Source: Amoebophrya sp. A120
Taxonomy: Eukaryota; Sar; Dinophyceae; Syndiniales; Amoebophryaceae
Assembly (NCBI GenBank): GCA_905178155.1
Contig: CAJINV010000016.1
Coordinates: 1,563,102 to 1,627,101, forward strand
Direction of reading: 5' to 3'
Length of the DNA: 64,000 nt
Shown: positions 30,501-43,640 of the stretch, one piece after another
How positions within the stretch are numbered: the first letter of the stretch is position 1
Layout of the letters: each line of letters opens with the position of its first letter
The notes under the pieces: model-generated
The model's input: the letters and a program-made list of their open reading frames with translations, nothing else
Told to the model about the DNA's origin: nothing
Databases searched by the model: none
Program-made: the position numbers and the translations under genes

Positions 30501-33500
30501 GCTTCGCCCTCCGGCTTGGCCAGTCGTTTCGTACTCGACACCACGACTTTTGGGGTCCGGGAGACGTTTTTGTTCTCGTCGTAGAAGATCGCCAGAAATT
30601 TGTCATCGTTTTCGTCCTGCAACAACGTGTCAAAAGTCCACGGCGGGGTCACGTCAATGTCGAGGGTGGTAGGTCCTTGAGTGCTGGTGCCAAAGCTCGC
30701 GCTATCGATGCTGTCGACAAGATTAAATGGGGAAGCGCCGGAAGTAGTGGTCCCGCCAAACATCAATTCCTCAGGTAGGTTCATTTGCACAGCCAACGGG
30801 ATGTTGTTCATGTTGTTCCGGGTCGCGATATTCATTGGAGACTGACTTATGTCGATCTCAATATCTGCATTGTCCTCCTCGTCTTGCTCTCTTTCCCCGT
30901 AAAACAAAAACCCACCAGGACCCCGGTGGGACGGAACATCATTTTCAGAAGGAGGAGCGTGAACTTCATTTCTTACACTAGCACCGCTGTTCATGCTGCG
31001 CCCTCGCTGTTCGACGGAGGAAAGAAGAGACGCTTTGGACGATCCGCCACTTATTTTCGATGAGGTTTCGAACCAGCTTGGATTTTTGCTACTCTCCCGG
31101 TAAAACAGAGCAGGCTGGGTGCCGCTGATCCGCGTCGCCGACGGTGCACGGCTGGAATTCGTGGAGCTGCGAGCTTTGTTCGTGTTGTCTGCTATAATTC
31201 CAACATCCGTAGTAGAATTCTTGCTGCTCCGAGCATCATTCGCAGGAGCATCGTTCGCATTGACACTAGCGGTCGAGGAAAGCGTTGTAGCTGCTGCACC
31301 TCCTCCAACACCCGATTGCGATTTCGGCCTGACTCGCGCGTTCACCTGCATGCGGATTCGGTCCGGCGTTGGGCTGGCAGAATTATCCGAGGGTGACCGC
31401 ACTTTCACGTTCACTTTTGCCTTCACGCGGATGCGCCGCGGGTCAGACGCACTACTTGATGTGCCCGCTTCTGTTGCAGTTGTTCCCAAAACCGCGACAG
31501 TCTTGGTCTCCTTACTGTCCTGCTTTTTCACGGGAATTGTCCCCGTCACTGGTTTATGCATTGCAAAAATGTCTGGGTCTGGAAGATTCTGAAACTTGTC
31601 ATGCACGTTTTGTGTGAGCCATGATGTCAGTGATGCATGCCCCAGCATCACAGATTTCGCGAGGGCTTCTTGATGCCTAGTCTGCATGACAAATGCCCTC
31701 TCCGCATAGCAAAAATTGCATTCCCTTTGCTGCTCATGCATATACACATTTTTTTAGAATCCAAACGCAGCATCACAAGTTTGCATTCTTCCAGAGCCAG
31801 ACATTTTTGCATTTGATATGGTTTTGACAAGCTCCGCGGCCCTTGCAACTGGCTATGAAAGCCTCAGGTTGGAAATCCTCAAAGTGGAAATAATTTGTGA
31901 TGCATGAAATGCGACACCAAAAAGACTGTATTGCAGAGAACGCAATGGAGGCCGACTATTGTTCTGCTAGGGGTGAAGAATTGGAGTGCTGCTCAGCACG
32001 AGAGAAGGGCACCCCTTTGCCTTAACCTGCATGACAGACATGCTTTAAGTGCCCGGGAAATTTGTCATGCGCCGACTACAAATGCCGCTTCAACTGGGGT
32101 CGCTTTTTTGCATTACAAATTATTTTCACTTTGAGGATTTCCAACCTGAGGCTTTCATACTGCCCCGGCCCAGTTTTCGACCTAACGGCCAGCATCTTCG
32201 GCGGGGCAGACCGCTCACGCTGGGCAGCTGCTGTTGTTGGAATAGCAGCGACGGTTGCACGCTTGTTTCCCTTTCCAGTCGAAGGAGTAGTTCCGGACGA
32301 CGCTGCTGCCGCAACGGTCGACGTTCTGGCCGCGGCTGTCGTGGCCTTGATGGCGACCTTATTTGAAGATGTGCCGCGCTTTGCTGCTTGACCCGCACTA
32401 ATGTTCTTGTCAGCATTTATCCGGAGAAAAAACGTCCCCACACCAGACTCAAGATGGGAAATCTGCTAGACAAATCAACCAGCTTTCGCTGTTTCGCATG
32501 ACAAGTTTGCCCTCATAGTGTGTTCCTGTTTCGCTACTTCAGCAGCATCACAAACCTAGCATGTCATGCTGATTCTAGCATCACAAATTCCAAAACACGA
32601 CTAGGCAATGCTTCTCATGGGGCTCCGCATGAGAAACTTTTTTGGCATGCAGAATTGCATGACAACTCTGGGGTGGGGACGTTTTTACTCAGAATAGCAT
32701 TAGCATTAGTTCCCAGTCCCCCGAACGGTTCCTCTAAAATGGGCGCGAACTCCGTGGACCGCGTCGACCGCGGGCGTTCTCCCGGAGACGAAAGAATTCC
32801 TGTTTGCTCCCGCGAGCTCGCCGGGGAAAACATCGAACCCAGGAGCTGACTGCTGCCCAGAAACTCCGTTTCGTCCCCCCGGGTCGCTCGCTCGCTGTGC
32901 TTGTTCTATCGTGAGTAAAAACGTACCCACACCAGAGTCAGGATGGGGATTTTGCAACACAAACCTAGGAGCTTTGTGAGTCACGCATGACAAGTTTCAG
33001 TCCGTAACGTAGTGCAAGTTAGCAAGTGCAGCCGCATCACAGATTCATCTGCGCATCCTGTTCACAGCATCACAAATTCCAAAACACGACTGGAAATGGC
33101 TCTCATGGGGATGCGCATTACAGGTCTTCCTGTCTTTGCAAATCTGCATTACAACTCTGGTGTGGGTACATTTTTACTCAGGATATGTTCCCGGACGAGT
33201 TCAAAGCATTGGAAGAGTAAAACCGGCTCAAGTTGTTCGCATACAAGGTCATCATTTCCCTGGCCAACGGGGATTGCGGCAGGTCTTGGTTTATCCGTGC
33301 GTTGTTCATTCCGCGCGCCGGCAGCAAATTTTCGTTGTTCGTCCGGTAGCGATTGATCGAAACGGTGGCGTTGTCGTTCTTCGGAATGTTTTCCATCGTG
33401 CGCGTGTACCGGGTCGCGCTTGTCCCGTCGTCTCGAACTAAGGAAAACAGAGAGTTGAAGCTGTTCAAGCTGATCCTCCCCACGATCGTGACCACCGCAA

Positions 33501-36500
33501 CGGGGATTTCGGCGACCTGCCGCACGAAGCCCGCGTTTTCGGAAAACACATCCGAGAAGACAGAAACCGAGCTGCTGTTCCTGCGGTGCGACTGTGCCTG
33601 TGTAGTAGTTCCACTGCTTGTCACGGTCAGAAGTTGCGAGCGCGAGCGGGCGGAAGAGCCGCCAGTCAATATTCCTGTCGCACTAGTACTTCCGGTCAAA
33701 TAGTTCGCGACAGCGCGAATCACGTCCCGGAAAATCGCCCAGAGTGCCTGGAAAAATTCGGACACATCGTACACACCGGAGAGCACGTAGCTTCTCAAAG
33801 AAAACGGCTGTCTCTGAACCAACGGCTGCTGCCCTGCTTGGACGTACTGGCTGGATTGGCGACTGGAAGTAGCATTCTTGTCGGAAGAACCACCCGAGGA
33901 TGAAAGACTCTGTGTGCTCATATTGCCGGACTGGAGGGCGAAATTCGGGTTCTGAGGGCCAAAGGAAAAATTGCTGTTCGGTTCGAGTTTGATGTTGGTC
34001 TGCCTTGTGCTTGTATTTTGCACGCCGCTGATCGGCTCATTTTCCTCACTAATCCGCTCCAAACCGTCCTCGGCAGCGGCCGAACTCCGTTGCGTACCCC
34101 GCCCCGCTCGGGGCAAGAACGCCGTCGCGCGGCCGTACTCCACACCGTAGAAACCCGCAGTGGATTCGGGTTCGAAATTGTAGCCGTATGCTGTGCAAAA
34201 GTATCGTACTCGTACTAGTTGCAAACATGCAAGACAAATCTTCCTCCTAAGGTAAAACAGCATTACAAATTGCATTTTTCTTCCTGAAATAGTTTGTGAT
34301 GCAATTGATACTAGTACGAAACTTTTGCAATGCATAACCCGCTGTCTCGGTCGATCTTGGAGTCTGCAAAGGTGGTTGGCCGAGGACCTGCTCCCGTTTT
34401 AATGTTAGTGGTCTGCCGCGCTTTCTTATCCGCAGTTGAAGAAGAACTCCTGTCCAGCGAGTACCGCAACGTCAATTCATCGACGTTGCTGTCCCGCTGG
34501 AGCAAAATTTCGCTGCTGTCCTGCCGTTCGGAAGACCCGCGATACCCGACAGACGACGCCAACGGCCGCCAGATGGTACTAGCCGTGGACGGTAACACCC
34601 TCCCGCTCTTGTCCTCTGCGTTCTTCAGCATGCGGTCCGTCCAGGTGGACACGGGCTCGGTCCCATTCCCGATTAGTTTTTTGTTCGCATTCGCATTGTT
34701 GTTTTCGTTCCCGAAATTCACCGCGCGGGACTGGGAGAGCAAAACGTCGACAAATTTGTTTGCTTGTTTTTGAAACACCCCCAGAATGTACTCATTCACA
34801 ATCTCGTTCTTGTACTTCTCGATCAAAATCTTCTGCTCCTGGGCGAATCCTGGTGTATAATTCGCAGTAGAATTTTTGTTGTCCCTGTCGAAGAGCAACG
34901 CAGCAGCGAGATCCTTCTCGGGAACATCCGCGAACTGCCAATTCTCCTTGTTCTTATTCTCGACAAAATCCAAGCACTCCGGATCTTCCGTCAACACTAG
35001 GTGCCGCATCGGGTAGGGCAAGGGCACGTACAAAGTCGTGACCCTTTGGCTCTGGTGTTGCGAAGGAGCTCCGTGGACGATGAATTCCGGAAACTTTTCC
35101 TCGGTCGCCTCGTCGAACGCAGCTCTGACCGCGAGTTTGAACGATTCCGTGTCGGTTCTGCCATAGTTGAAGACGTAGTAGTTTCGGAATTGTCGAAGTA
35201 ACTCCGGCAAAAACCAGATCTTCCGATCCGCCCGCAAACAGTTCTTCGGATTCGCTCTGATCCACCGGAAGTAGCAATCGTGGGCGAAAAGAAGAATCAG
35301 TGGGGTCCCGATAAGCAAGCCAACGTTGTCGTTGTCTTGCAGGGCTTTCAGAAGCTGGTCGGGGTTTTGGTACCCGGTCAGCTGTATCCTGTGCAAAAGT
35401 ATCGCACTCGTAGTAATTGCAAGCATGCAATACAAATCTTTTGCTTAAGGTAAATCCGCATGACAAATTTGATATCTCATACTGAGGAAATTTGTCATGC
35501 ATTTATACGAGTACGATACTTTTGCAATGCATAAGCTGCTTGATGGTTTGGTCGCGAAGTTTTTTTGTGATTCTCACAAATTCCACTGTCTTCGTGATCG
35601 TGAATTCGTAGAAACCGTTGAAGGTCTGGATGACAATTGTCCCGAAAGAATTCACTGCGGAAGAGGCGGAAGTTGCGAGGGAGGTGGAGGAAGACGTACC
35701 GGTTGGTGGAGGTCCGCCAGCGGTTCGTGCTGTTGCACTCGCAGTCACAGTCGCGGTACTAGCAGCTCCAGTTCGGTTGCTTCGCTTCACGAAATCGCCT
35801 TCTTCGTATTTCAAAAGCTCCTCAACGGATTTGTTCCCTTTTCCCGGCCGCATAGCTGCTGCACCAGAACTTCTCGCTGTCGCTTGCTTCACCCTCGTCG
35901 ACACAATTGTCACTTGGTCCGCCACAGCTCGGTAAACGACCTTGACAGGGTAGGCAACCAGTTGGTAACAGTTTTTAACCACATTCCACACCAACATCCC
36001 GGATTGCTTCAAGAAATCGAGCAGTGTTTGGAAAAAGTTTCTGAAAGCTTTATCCACCTGCTTGGAAACTCTTTGCAGAAAATCCTTCCCAAATAGCCCA
36101 TCGACCTCCGGCGCGCGCCTGGTGCGGAGGGAGGCGGTGCTGTAGGGTCGTTGCCCAGCCGTCCCGGTGTACTCGTGTTCGTAGGGGTTGTAGTGGTCTT
36201 GGTTCTGCAAGTGTTCGGAATGGATCAGTTGTCCGTACAGACCCTTGCTGGTTTTCGAAGTTCCGGTGGTTCCGGCTTTGGTGGCAGCAGTCGTCGTGGC
36301 CGCCCCTTGTTCTACTACTTCCAACACTTTATTTCTCCTCTCCCCCGAAATCGTCAGCGACCATTCCTCGTCCAATCCGGGGAAAATGAAGACTAAAACC
36401 CTCTTCACCGGCTTGGATAACACCACGTTTTCGTAGAACCAGCTCCTCACAAATTCCACCGACCCAGAGAAGAAGTACACAAACCCGTCATACGGCATGC

Positions 36501-39500
36501 GGATGATGGAAACCGCGCCATCCAGAGCGAATTTTAGCAAATCAACGCCCCCGTTCAAGACATTCACCAGTAGCTGCGCCAAATCCTGGGTCAACGCCCC
36601 GGTTCTATGCACTGCGGACTTCGCGTGTTTCACCATGGCACTCGCCAAGTCCTTCACTGTGTGGTCGTAGAAGTCGTGCAGCGCGTGATTGGTAGAGGAA
36701 ACCACGGAACCGGTGGAATCGACCAAAACTTGCATCTTCTCCCCGGTGAGGGAAACGATTTCGTGCAGTTTCAGGTTGGATTTCTCCAAGGTCTCGACCA
36801 ATTCGTACTTCAGATTCCCGATGGATTTTTCTGTTCCGGTGATGATCTGCCCGGAAACGTCTTTCAACACCAACGTCACGTTTCCCAGGTCATCGTGGAT
36901 CAAGTGTGTAAATCGATTTTGCAGGTCAGAGGCGACTGCCTCCGTCAGCTGCTCGGTCCCGTAAACGACTCTTCCAGCCCCGTCAGTCACGTAGTGGGCG
37001 ATGGTTCCGTTGAACTCGACGACATAATGGGTTAAACTCCCGGCAGCGTCTGCGGCGGCGACCGCGCCCGCCTTGAGTCCCGCGAGACCGTCGAGCCCCA
37101 CGCCGGCGAGCCTCTCCAACGCCGGGATTTCTCCGGCAGTGGAGGGGGAGCTTTTCGGGATAAACGTGGCTACTTGTTCCCCGCATTTATGTTTATTCGC
37201 GATGAACAATTCTTCGCCATAAGCGTACAGTTTCCCCAGAGCCGCTTCCTCGGCGTGCTTTGCCAAGTCGTAGGTCGATTTCACAGTGCCGACGATTCTC
37301 TGCGAGCCGGAGACAACCCGCCCGGTTTTGTCCACTAATTGGTGGACCATCTGCCCCGAGGCGTCCACCACGGTCTTTGCCTGGTGGTTAGCGGAACGGA
37401 CAAGGCGGTTGAAAATGGAAAGCAAATCCTCATCCGTGAACAGTTTGATGTCCACCAAATACTCGAACACGTCACTCGTCGGCGCCTTCGACGCCAGCCA
37501 CTTGCTGTCTTCCAAAATTTCCCCCGTGGCTTTGTTCACCACGTAGTTGAGCGTGTTGCTCGCTTCGTCTTTCAACGTAATGATGAAACTGGAGTTCAGA
37601 TCTGCGGTTTGGGACAAATTCCCGAGTTGCTCGAGATTCCGCATCTGCTCCTCGGCGACCTCCCCGATCACCTTCTGGGAATTCTCAATCACGTTCCCGG
37701 CCGAATCGGTCATGTAGTGGATCAGTTGATTCCCCTGGAACCGGCGTTTTAAAGATGGTTGGCGGATAAAATTCTCCAGCTGTTGCTCCAATTGCTGCGC
37801 TTCGGTGGTGAGTTGGTTCAACGTGTCATTAGTGAGAGCATAATTGGCAGCTGTTTTTTGCGTCGCGTCGACAAGCTGTCCGATGTTTTTGCCCGTGCGA
37901 GAGACTTCGTTGTTCACGTTCGTTAAAATTTCATTCCCTGCAGACAAGAATTCTGTTTTCCCGAGTTGCGCAATCCTTGCCATGTCGGAGACGGTTTCCT
38001 CCAAAGTTTCCTTCGTCACTTCGACCACAACAGGGAGAGTTTGCAACGCGTGTCCACTTGCGTCCTTGACCGTGACGTAATTCGCCTCGGCGATTTGCTG
38101 CAAGTGGTCCGCCTCGTCGCGGATGAGTTTCTGCACCTGGTTGGCGATCTCGTTGGTATCGTGGAAAAAGTTCTCCGCGAAGGAAAGCTCGATCGACGCG
38201 GAGGAGCCCTCGGCGCTAGTAGCTCCAGTAGCAGGAACAGCACTTCTAGACTGTGTCTTCGGAAAGAATACTTTCCCGTCGTCCTGGTTCACGGCGAAGT
38301 ACTTAGCCGGTTGCGGTTCAACAACAGCTGTCGTTGATGTGTTCTGTCCACTTGTCACTGTCCCCTCTGCCTTGAACATGACCGTGTTGGACCCGTGGGA
38401 CAAGACTTTCTTCCCCGGCGCGGTTAAAGTTCTGGATAAACTGTCCATTTTCTGCGGTTGCACCGCGGTGAAAACGTTGTTGCTTGATGTTCTGTCGTAA
38501 GTTGTATTGGCCATCATTTCGACCACATTGTCGTTGTCGGTCGTCGAACTTCGCACCAAACTGCTCATAGCGGAAGCCGACTGGTCGGGGATGTCGGACG
38601 TGGTCATCTTCATATCCTCGGAAGTAGATGTTGACCCTGTCACTGCGCGGACGATTTTCGTGCCGATTTGCGAGGGGTTGCGCAACACCTTCCCGACGAT
38701 TTCTTCCGAAATAACCTTTCCCGTGTCGACTCTTTTCAAGGTGTGGATCACCTCACCAGTAACATTGATGTTCTGAAACAGCTCCGTATGCTCAGGAATC
38801 GGCTCCAGGACCATTGCGGACTCGGTTAACTTCACAATTTCCGGAATCGCCTTGACCTTCCTGCCAGTCCCATCTGTCACTCGGAGAATCTCTCCGAACC
38901 CGGGCAACGTCGGGACCGAGAGGGTTACCGACCCGGAGTACTCCCCGCCGCCGATTTTCTTACCTTGGAGAGACCAGCCCGGACCGTTGAGCATTTGCCG
39001 GAACCGAGAAACGAAATTCCCGAGGTCGCCGTACACTTTTTGCCCGATGGAGGGAACGTCTGCTGGCCGCACCGTAGCGAGTCGCTTCATGGATTGGTTC
39101 GCCTTCTCCAGGTCCTCGGCTAACAACTGCTTCAGCTGCTTCATGATCGGGTCGTCTTCGTTTCCGAAAGAACCAGATTGCCGCTTCAAGAACTCTTGCT
39201 CAAAAGTGGCGCGGAAATCCACCGCAGAGGGGCTGAGCGTTGTTTTGAGTGGGTTCTCGGAATTCTCTGGTAACCCGATTCTCCCTGGCTTTCCCAAACT
39301 GTCGAAGCGGAGCTTCTCCGCTCCGGATCTGAACTCCCACGGGGTGGTTTGTTTGCGGAGAAGAAAGTCAGAATCTACTGCGCCGTTCTTAAAATCGTTT
39401 TCGTCCGTGTAAGACCGCTGCATCAGCAGCCCGTTGTTCCAATCCCGCTCGATCGCGTTTTCGATCTTCTGTCCCGACCAGTTCTTTTCGATCTTGATTT

Positions 39501-42500
39501 TCGCATCCGGCGTGCTTCTTGAGCGCAACACGTTCAGGATCGGGTTCACCTCGAGGTTCCGGACCTTTTCGGAGATCAAATAACTCGCGGATAAGTCAGA
39601 ATCCGATAGAATCAATTCCGACCCGTATTGCTCCTTCAATTTCTCCAACCCATTCTGATCCGCAATCCCGGACAAGAATTCCCCGCCCTGCCGGGTGAAC
39701 GCCCACCAGAAGAGTTTCCGCTCCTCGTTCATGACCCCGTACAAGACCGCGCCCGGTTTCACTTTGGACGTGACGAGGTCCTTGAAGTCTGACACGTGCA
39801 GGTGTACAGACCCGCGGTTCAAGTAGCTTCTTTCAATCCGCCCGTACGTTTTCTCGATGTTCCTCACGGGTAAACAGTTCGATTCCGCGCGGAACCACTC
39901 CTGTGGGAAGTCATTTTCGATCTTTTGGGACAAGGACCGGTCGATCTTGTGCTCGGACCCGTGTTCGAGTCTTGTCCCCTCCTTCGTGTAGTCCGTATGT
40001 TTCCGGATTGGAACGGGTAACAACAGTTCGTGTTCCTTCTCGTGGATTTCATGCGCCAACTCGTGCTTGTTATTTCGCGCGAATTTCCCGGTGACGGTTT
40101 CGTACCCGGACATCAACCAGTCGGAGAAACTGGAGGCAAACTCCTTCACGTCGTGCCTGCTGTGATCGGTGGAGGAACCAATCGCTGGTAACTGCGGGAG
40201 AAGAATTTCCCTTTCTCTCGTAACCTCGATGTTGATCTTGAACTGCATCTCCCCCAGATACCGGCCGAAGTGGTCCACCACATGTCCCGCCTCGTCATTC
40301 ACTTTGCCGAGCAAATTTCCGGATTGATCCACCACATGGCCGGCCGTGTCGATGACGTGGCCGACGATCTGCCCACCCGCGTCCTTGACTTGGGTGTAGA
40401 GACTGGAAGACACGTCGATGTCGTTCCAGTTGAGAGAAACCGGTAAGTCCGGCAGCTCCGGCAGCTTGATCTTGGAAAAGTGCGGCTTGGGGAGTTCGAA
40501 CTCGGGGACGACACTTGGGAGGTCGGGGAGCTGCGGCATGTTTGGCAGGTCGACTTTCGGAAGCTCCGGGATGGAGGTGAGGTCTGGCATGGAAGGCATC
40601 TCCGGCATGGAAGGCATGTGCATCTCCGGCATTTTGGGTACTGAGGGCAGGTCGACTTTCGGTAATTCCGGCATGGACGGCATTTCCATTTTCGGTAACT
40701 CCGGCATAGAAGGGATTTCCATTTTTGGCATTTCCGGCATGGAAGGCATATCCATTTTTGGCATTTCCGGCATACTCGGCATTTCCGGCAGGTCCACCTT
40801 CGGCATGGCGGGAAGATCCGGCAATTCGGGAAATTTCACATCCGGCATCTCGGGCAGAAGTTCCGGCATCTTCACGTCCGGCAATTCCGGCGCGTGGAAC
40901 GACGGAACTCTCGGCATCTCCGGTAAAGTCAAGCTCCCGCTGAACTCATATTCCTTCTCCGGGTTATCAAGTGTAAAACTGTCTGGGTCTGGAAGAATGC
41001 GCGATTTGTCATGCTGCTTTTCCATGACCCATGAGGTCTGGAATGCCGGAGCTAGCATGACAGATTCTGTGCACTCTCTCTCATGCCTATCCTGCATGAG
41101 AAACTCCCTCCCGACTTGGCCAAAACTGGACGACTTTTGGTAATCACGCAACACAGATTTTTGCATGTTTCAGATTTAGCATGACAAGTTGCATTCTTCC
41201 AGACCCAGACATTTTTGCATTTGATACGGGTGTAAAACCAGCGATTTGATGTGGAACATGTCCTCAGCCTTGGACTTATCAAATGTAAAAATGTCTGGGT
41301 CTGGAAGATTCTGAGATTTGTCATGCATATTTCGGATCACGCAAGTGGCGTCTGATGCAGGCAAAAGCATCACAGGTTTTGAGCACGCCTCATGATGCCT
41401 GTCCCGCATGAGAAACTTCCTACTTGCGTGCCAAGAAATGGACAGCTTTTGGCGCTCATGCAACACAAATTTTTGTGTGTTCCAGAGTTTGCATCACAAG
41501 TGGCAACCCTTCCAGACCCAGACATTTTTACATTTGATAGGACTTGATGATCCCCAACTTCTCCACCCCTTTTCCCGGCAACGAGCCCAAAAACTTTCCC
41601 GTTTTGCTCACCACCTGGCCGGTGCTGGTCGCGACATTGCCGATAGCTTGGCCGGCGTGGTTAAGGACCTTGCCCGTGTGGTCCACCACCGTGCCAATCT
41701 GCCGGCCAGCGGAATCGATATGGAACTGTCAGGATTGACATTAACAAAGTTGAAATAATTTGTGATGCATAAAATCTATACCAGTTGGGCCCACAGTTTC
41801 CAATCGGCGCATGACAAATTTTCCTGGCCTCTGAAGCACGTCTGTCATGCTGTTTCGGGCAAGATGGCTGCTCCCTGTCATGCTAGTCAGCAACCCAATT
41901 CCTGACCCTTGCCAGCACTAGAATCTGCCTCCCTTGCGCCTTCAGCAATAGAGTCGGTCTTTGTGTCGCATTTTATGCATGGCAAATCCTTTCAACTTTG
42001 TCGATTTCAACTCTGACACATCCATAATCGAAGACGGTGAGTTCGGAAAGACCGGACAACCCACCGATGATGTCGTGGCGGATGCGGCCGGCGCCCGTGT
42101 AGACTTTCCCTAGAAGTTTGCCGGTGGCGTCAACGACGAGACCGAATTCACCAACAACGTGGCCGATCACCTGAAGGATTGGGGTGGTTTTGTAGAAGAG
42201 TAAAACTATTTCTATTTCCTTGCTTTGCAAGTACTTACTTAAGTGTAAAACTCACGCACTTTCAAGGTTGTATGTACCTGCATCATCGTCGATCAATAGT
42301 GCGCACGAAAAAATCATGCAAAACACGTGCTCGCGTGACGATCGCACAGATGCATGCGCGCATGAAGTTCTGCGCGTAACTTTCACAGACGCAAAATGGT
42401 ATACTTAAATGCAATCAATATACACAACTGTTCACTATATGTGCATTCATACAGAACACCATCAAAACCCAAAATCCTATCTCCTCAATACCTCCCCGGC

Positions 42501-43640
42501 GTCATTCACCACCCTTCCTGTTCCCTTCACCACTTTCCCGATCACGTTTCCGACGGAATTTTTGACCACAAACAGCTGCGTGCCCACCTCGTGTCCGTAG
42601 TATTCCAAATTGGTCAGCAACGTCGAACTTTCCTCCGCGTGCTTCAGGTCGAGCCCGTTGAGCATCTGGATGTTCTTGAAATTTTCCCGAAAACAAAATT
42701 TCAGCAATCCGCAGCTGTTGTGCACGTGGAGCGCGAGAATTTTGACCCCGCGGAAGGAATCGGAGAGGGTCGCGCTGAGGGCGGCGGCCGCGGTGGTCGT
42801 GAGCGCGAGCGAGGACTGGATAGGCTTCAAAAGGTACAGAGTGTCCAACGCGTAGATGAAATAGGCATTCAACTCGTAGAAAAACGCGACGATTATGTTC
42901 GACCCATCGTACTCCGGGATGATCGTGCTGCCATCCGAGGTTGTAAACTTCACCGATTGATGCGCTTTTTGTAAAGGGAAGTCGAGTCTCTTGCTCATCG
43001 CGGTGCGGTTGAAATCCAATTCTAGCTTCCCCGTCAAATTGATCTGCTCTGTCTTGTCGTGCCCAGCTGAAGATTCCCCTCCTGTCGAGAAATAGTCCAG
43101 CAACCCTCTGCCCGCGCCGACGGAACGAAGAGAGGGAAGTTTTGCAACTCCTTCTTTCTGAATGATCTGATCAAATTGGACTGATGTCACCTCTGGTGCT
43201 CGGGGTTGGACTGTGGGACTAGTCGAGGAAGCTGCTGCTGCTGCACTCCCAACAGCGCTGGCACCACCAGCTATGTCCATCCCACCCGAAATAACCGCTC
43301 CGGGGAGCAAGCTGCCCATGCTCGTCGTGTAGATGACCCCGTGCTGGCCGCGGTAGAGCAGACCGGGGCCGTACACCGCCTCGATGGAAGGGGGTCCATT
43401 GTGGAATTGGACCGACCGTTTTTCCCCGCCTTTCAGCACGACGGTGATATCGATGATTTCGCCCACCGGGATTTCCTTCGCGAGCACCCCAACCGACTCG
43501 GAGAGCCATTGCACCAGATCTGTCCAATGTAAGCCGGCGAAGTCGGGAAGCTCTTTCGGGTAGGGGGAGGACTCCCGGGCGTAGGCGTTGAAGGTGACGG
43601 AATCGATTCTTTCCGTGAAATCGAGCTTTTCGACTATCAT
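27510..43640 (-). CDS. Giant repeat protein fused to a divergent cytochrome P450
   Basis: Fourteen exons encode 4,197 residues (ATG 43640, stop 27510), after removing one GT-AG intron (42491-42171) and twelve introners. Residues 1-430 are a novel N-terminal region. Residues 505-660 are Pro-Glu-Met/Leu repeats of the PEMPKM type, AHNAK-like. Residues up to about 2310 hold many G-x-V-V-D-x-x-G repeats. A hydrophobic anchor-like run (VGLLIGTPLILLFA, about 2325) leads into P450 sequence: LPYPMRHLVLTEDPE, then about 1,200 residues of Ser/Asn-rich insertion, TLSTMAEVTYG, ILQYSLFELSKHPHVLQKLR (I/J helix), K-helix ExxR in ETIRLHP, and PERW. The heme loop reads TLCHVKICLA: the Cys and a basic residue at -2 remain, but Phe and Gly are gone, and the I-helix Thr is missing. 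Oxygen activation is therefore doubtful. Confidence 0.8.
28592..28850. mobile_element. Introner element, family A (copy 2)
   Basis: It runs TATCAAATGTAAAAATGTC to GCATTTGATA with perfect GTCGC duplications. It splits the P450 domain, and its removal joins NASSD to FLTLIL. Confidence 0.9.
28972..29301. mobile_element. Introner element, family E (copy 2)
   Basis: The ends TATCAAAGTG and TTGTAATA, with perfect TGTAC duplications, enclose inverted CCCCATATC words. Removal joins KFIRY to NTQLPGL in frame. Confidence 0.88.
29394..29700. mobile_element. Introner element, family C (copy 1)
   Basis: It runs TATGGAAGCGTC to GACACATCCATA with perfect TGGTC duplications. Inner arms contain GTTGAAATAATTTG and its complement. 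Confidence 0.88.
31555..31818. mobile_element. Introner element, family A (copy 3)
   Basis: It runs TATGCATTGCAAAAATG to GCATTTGATA with perfect TGGTT duplications. It lies in the low-complexity insertion of the P450 region. Confidence 0.88.
31854..32159. mobile_element. Introner element, family C (copy 2)
   Basis: It runs TATGAAAGCCTC to GGCTTTCATA. The flanks CTGGC and CTGCC match at 4 of 5. Only a 35-base exon separates it from the family A copy at 31555-31818. Confidence 0.85.
32418..32696. mobile_element. Introner element, family D (copy 1)
   Basis: The ends TATCCGGAGAAAAAACG and CGTTTTTACTCAGAATA are flanked by perfect GCATT duplications. CCCCACACCAGA recurs inverted at the other end. 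Confidence 0.88.
32907..33185. mobile_element. Introner element, family D (copy 2)
   Basis: The ends TATCGTGAGTAAAAACG and TTTTTACTCAGGATA are flanked by perfect TGTTC duplications. Confidence 0.88.
34187..34336. mobile_element. Introner element, family B (copy 2)
   Basis: This 150-bp unit runs TATGCTGTGCAAAAGTATCG to CTTTTGCAATGCATA. The flanks AGCCG and ACCCG match at 4 of 5. Confidence 0.85.
35385..35533. mobile_element. Introner element, family B (copy 3)
   Basis: It runs TATCCTGTGCAAAAGTATCG to TTTTGCAATGCATA with perfect AGCTG duplications. Removal joins IKQL to TGYQNPDQ. Confidence 0.9.
40965..41226. mobile_element. Introner element, family A (copy 4)
   Basis: It runs TATCAAGTGTAAAACTG to GCATTTGATA with perfect CGGGT duplications. 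Removal joins SLVLHP to EKEYEF. Confidence 0.9.
41277..41539. mobile_element. Introner element, family A (copy 5)
   Basis: It runs TATCAAATGTAAAAATG to ACATTTGATA with perfect GGACT duplications. It lies only 50 bases from the family A copy at 40965, so two near-identical copies bracket a 15-codon exon. Confidence 0.9.
41719..42026. mobile_element. Introner element, family C (copy 3)
   Basis: It runs TATGGAACTGTC to GACACATCCATA with perfect ATCGA duplications. Confidence 0.88.

Noticed and set aside
35497-41143. Several long plus-strand frames opposite the giant gene
   Set aside because: They are antisense shadows of the 1,800-codon exon, rich in Cys, His and Arg, with no motif of their own.
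35503-41166. The 1,887-codon frame taken as a complete gene
   Set aside because: Its first 60 or so codons and last dozen codons lie inside introners of families A and B. The exon is 40964-35534 of a larger gene.
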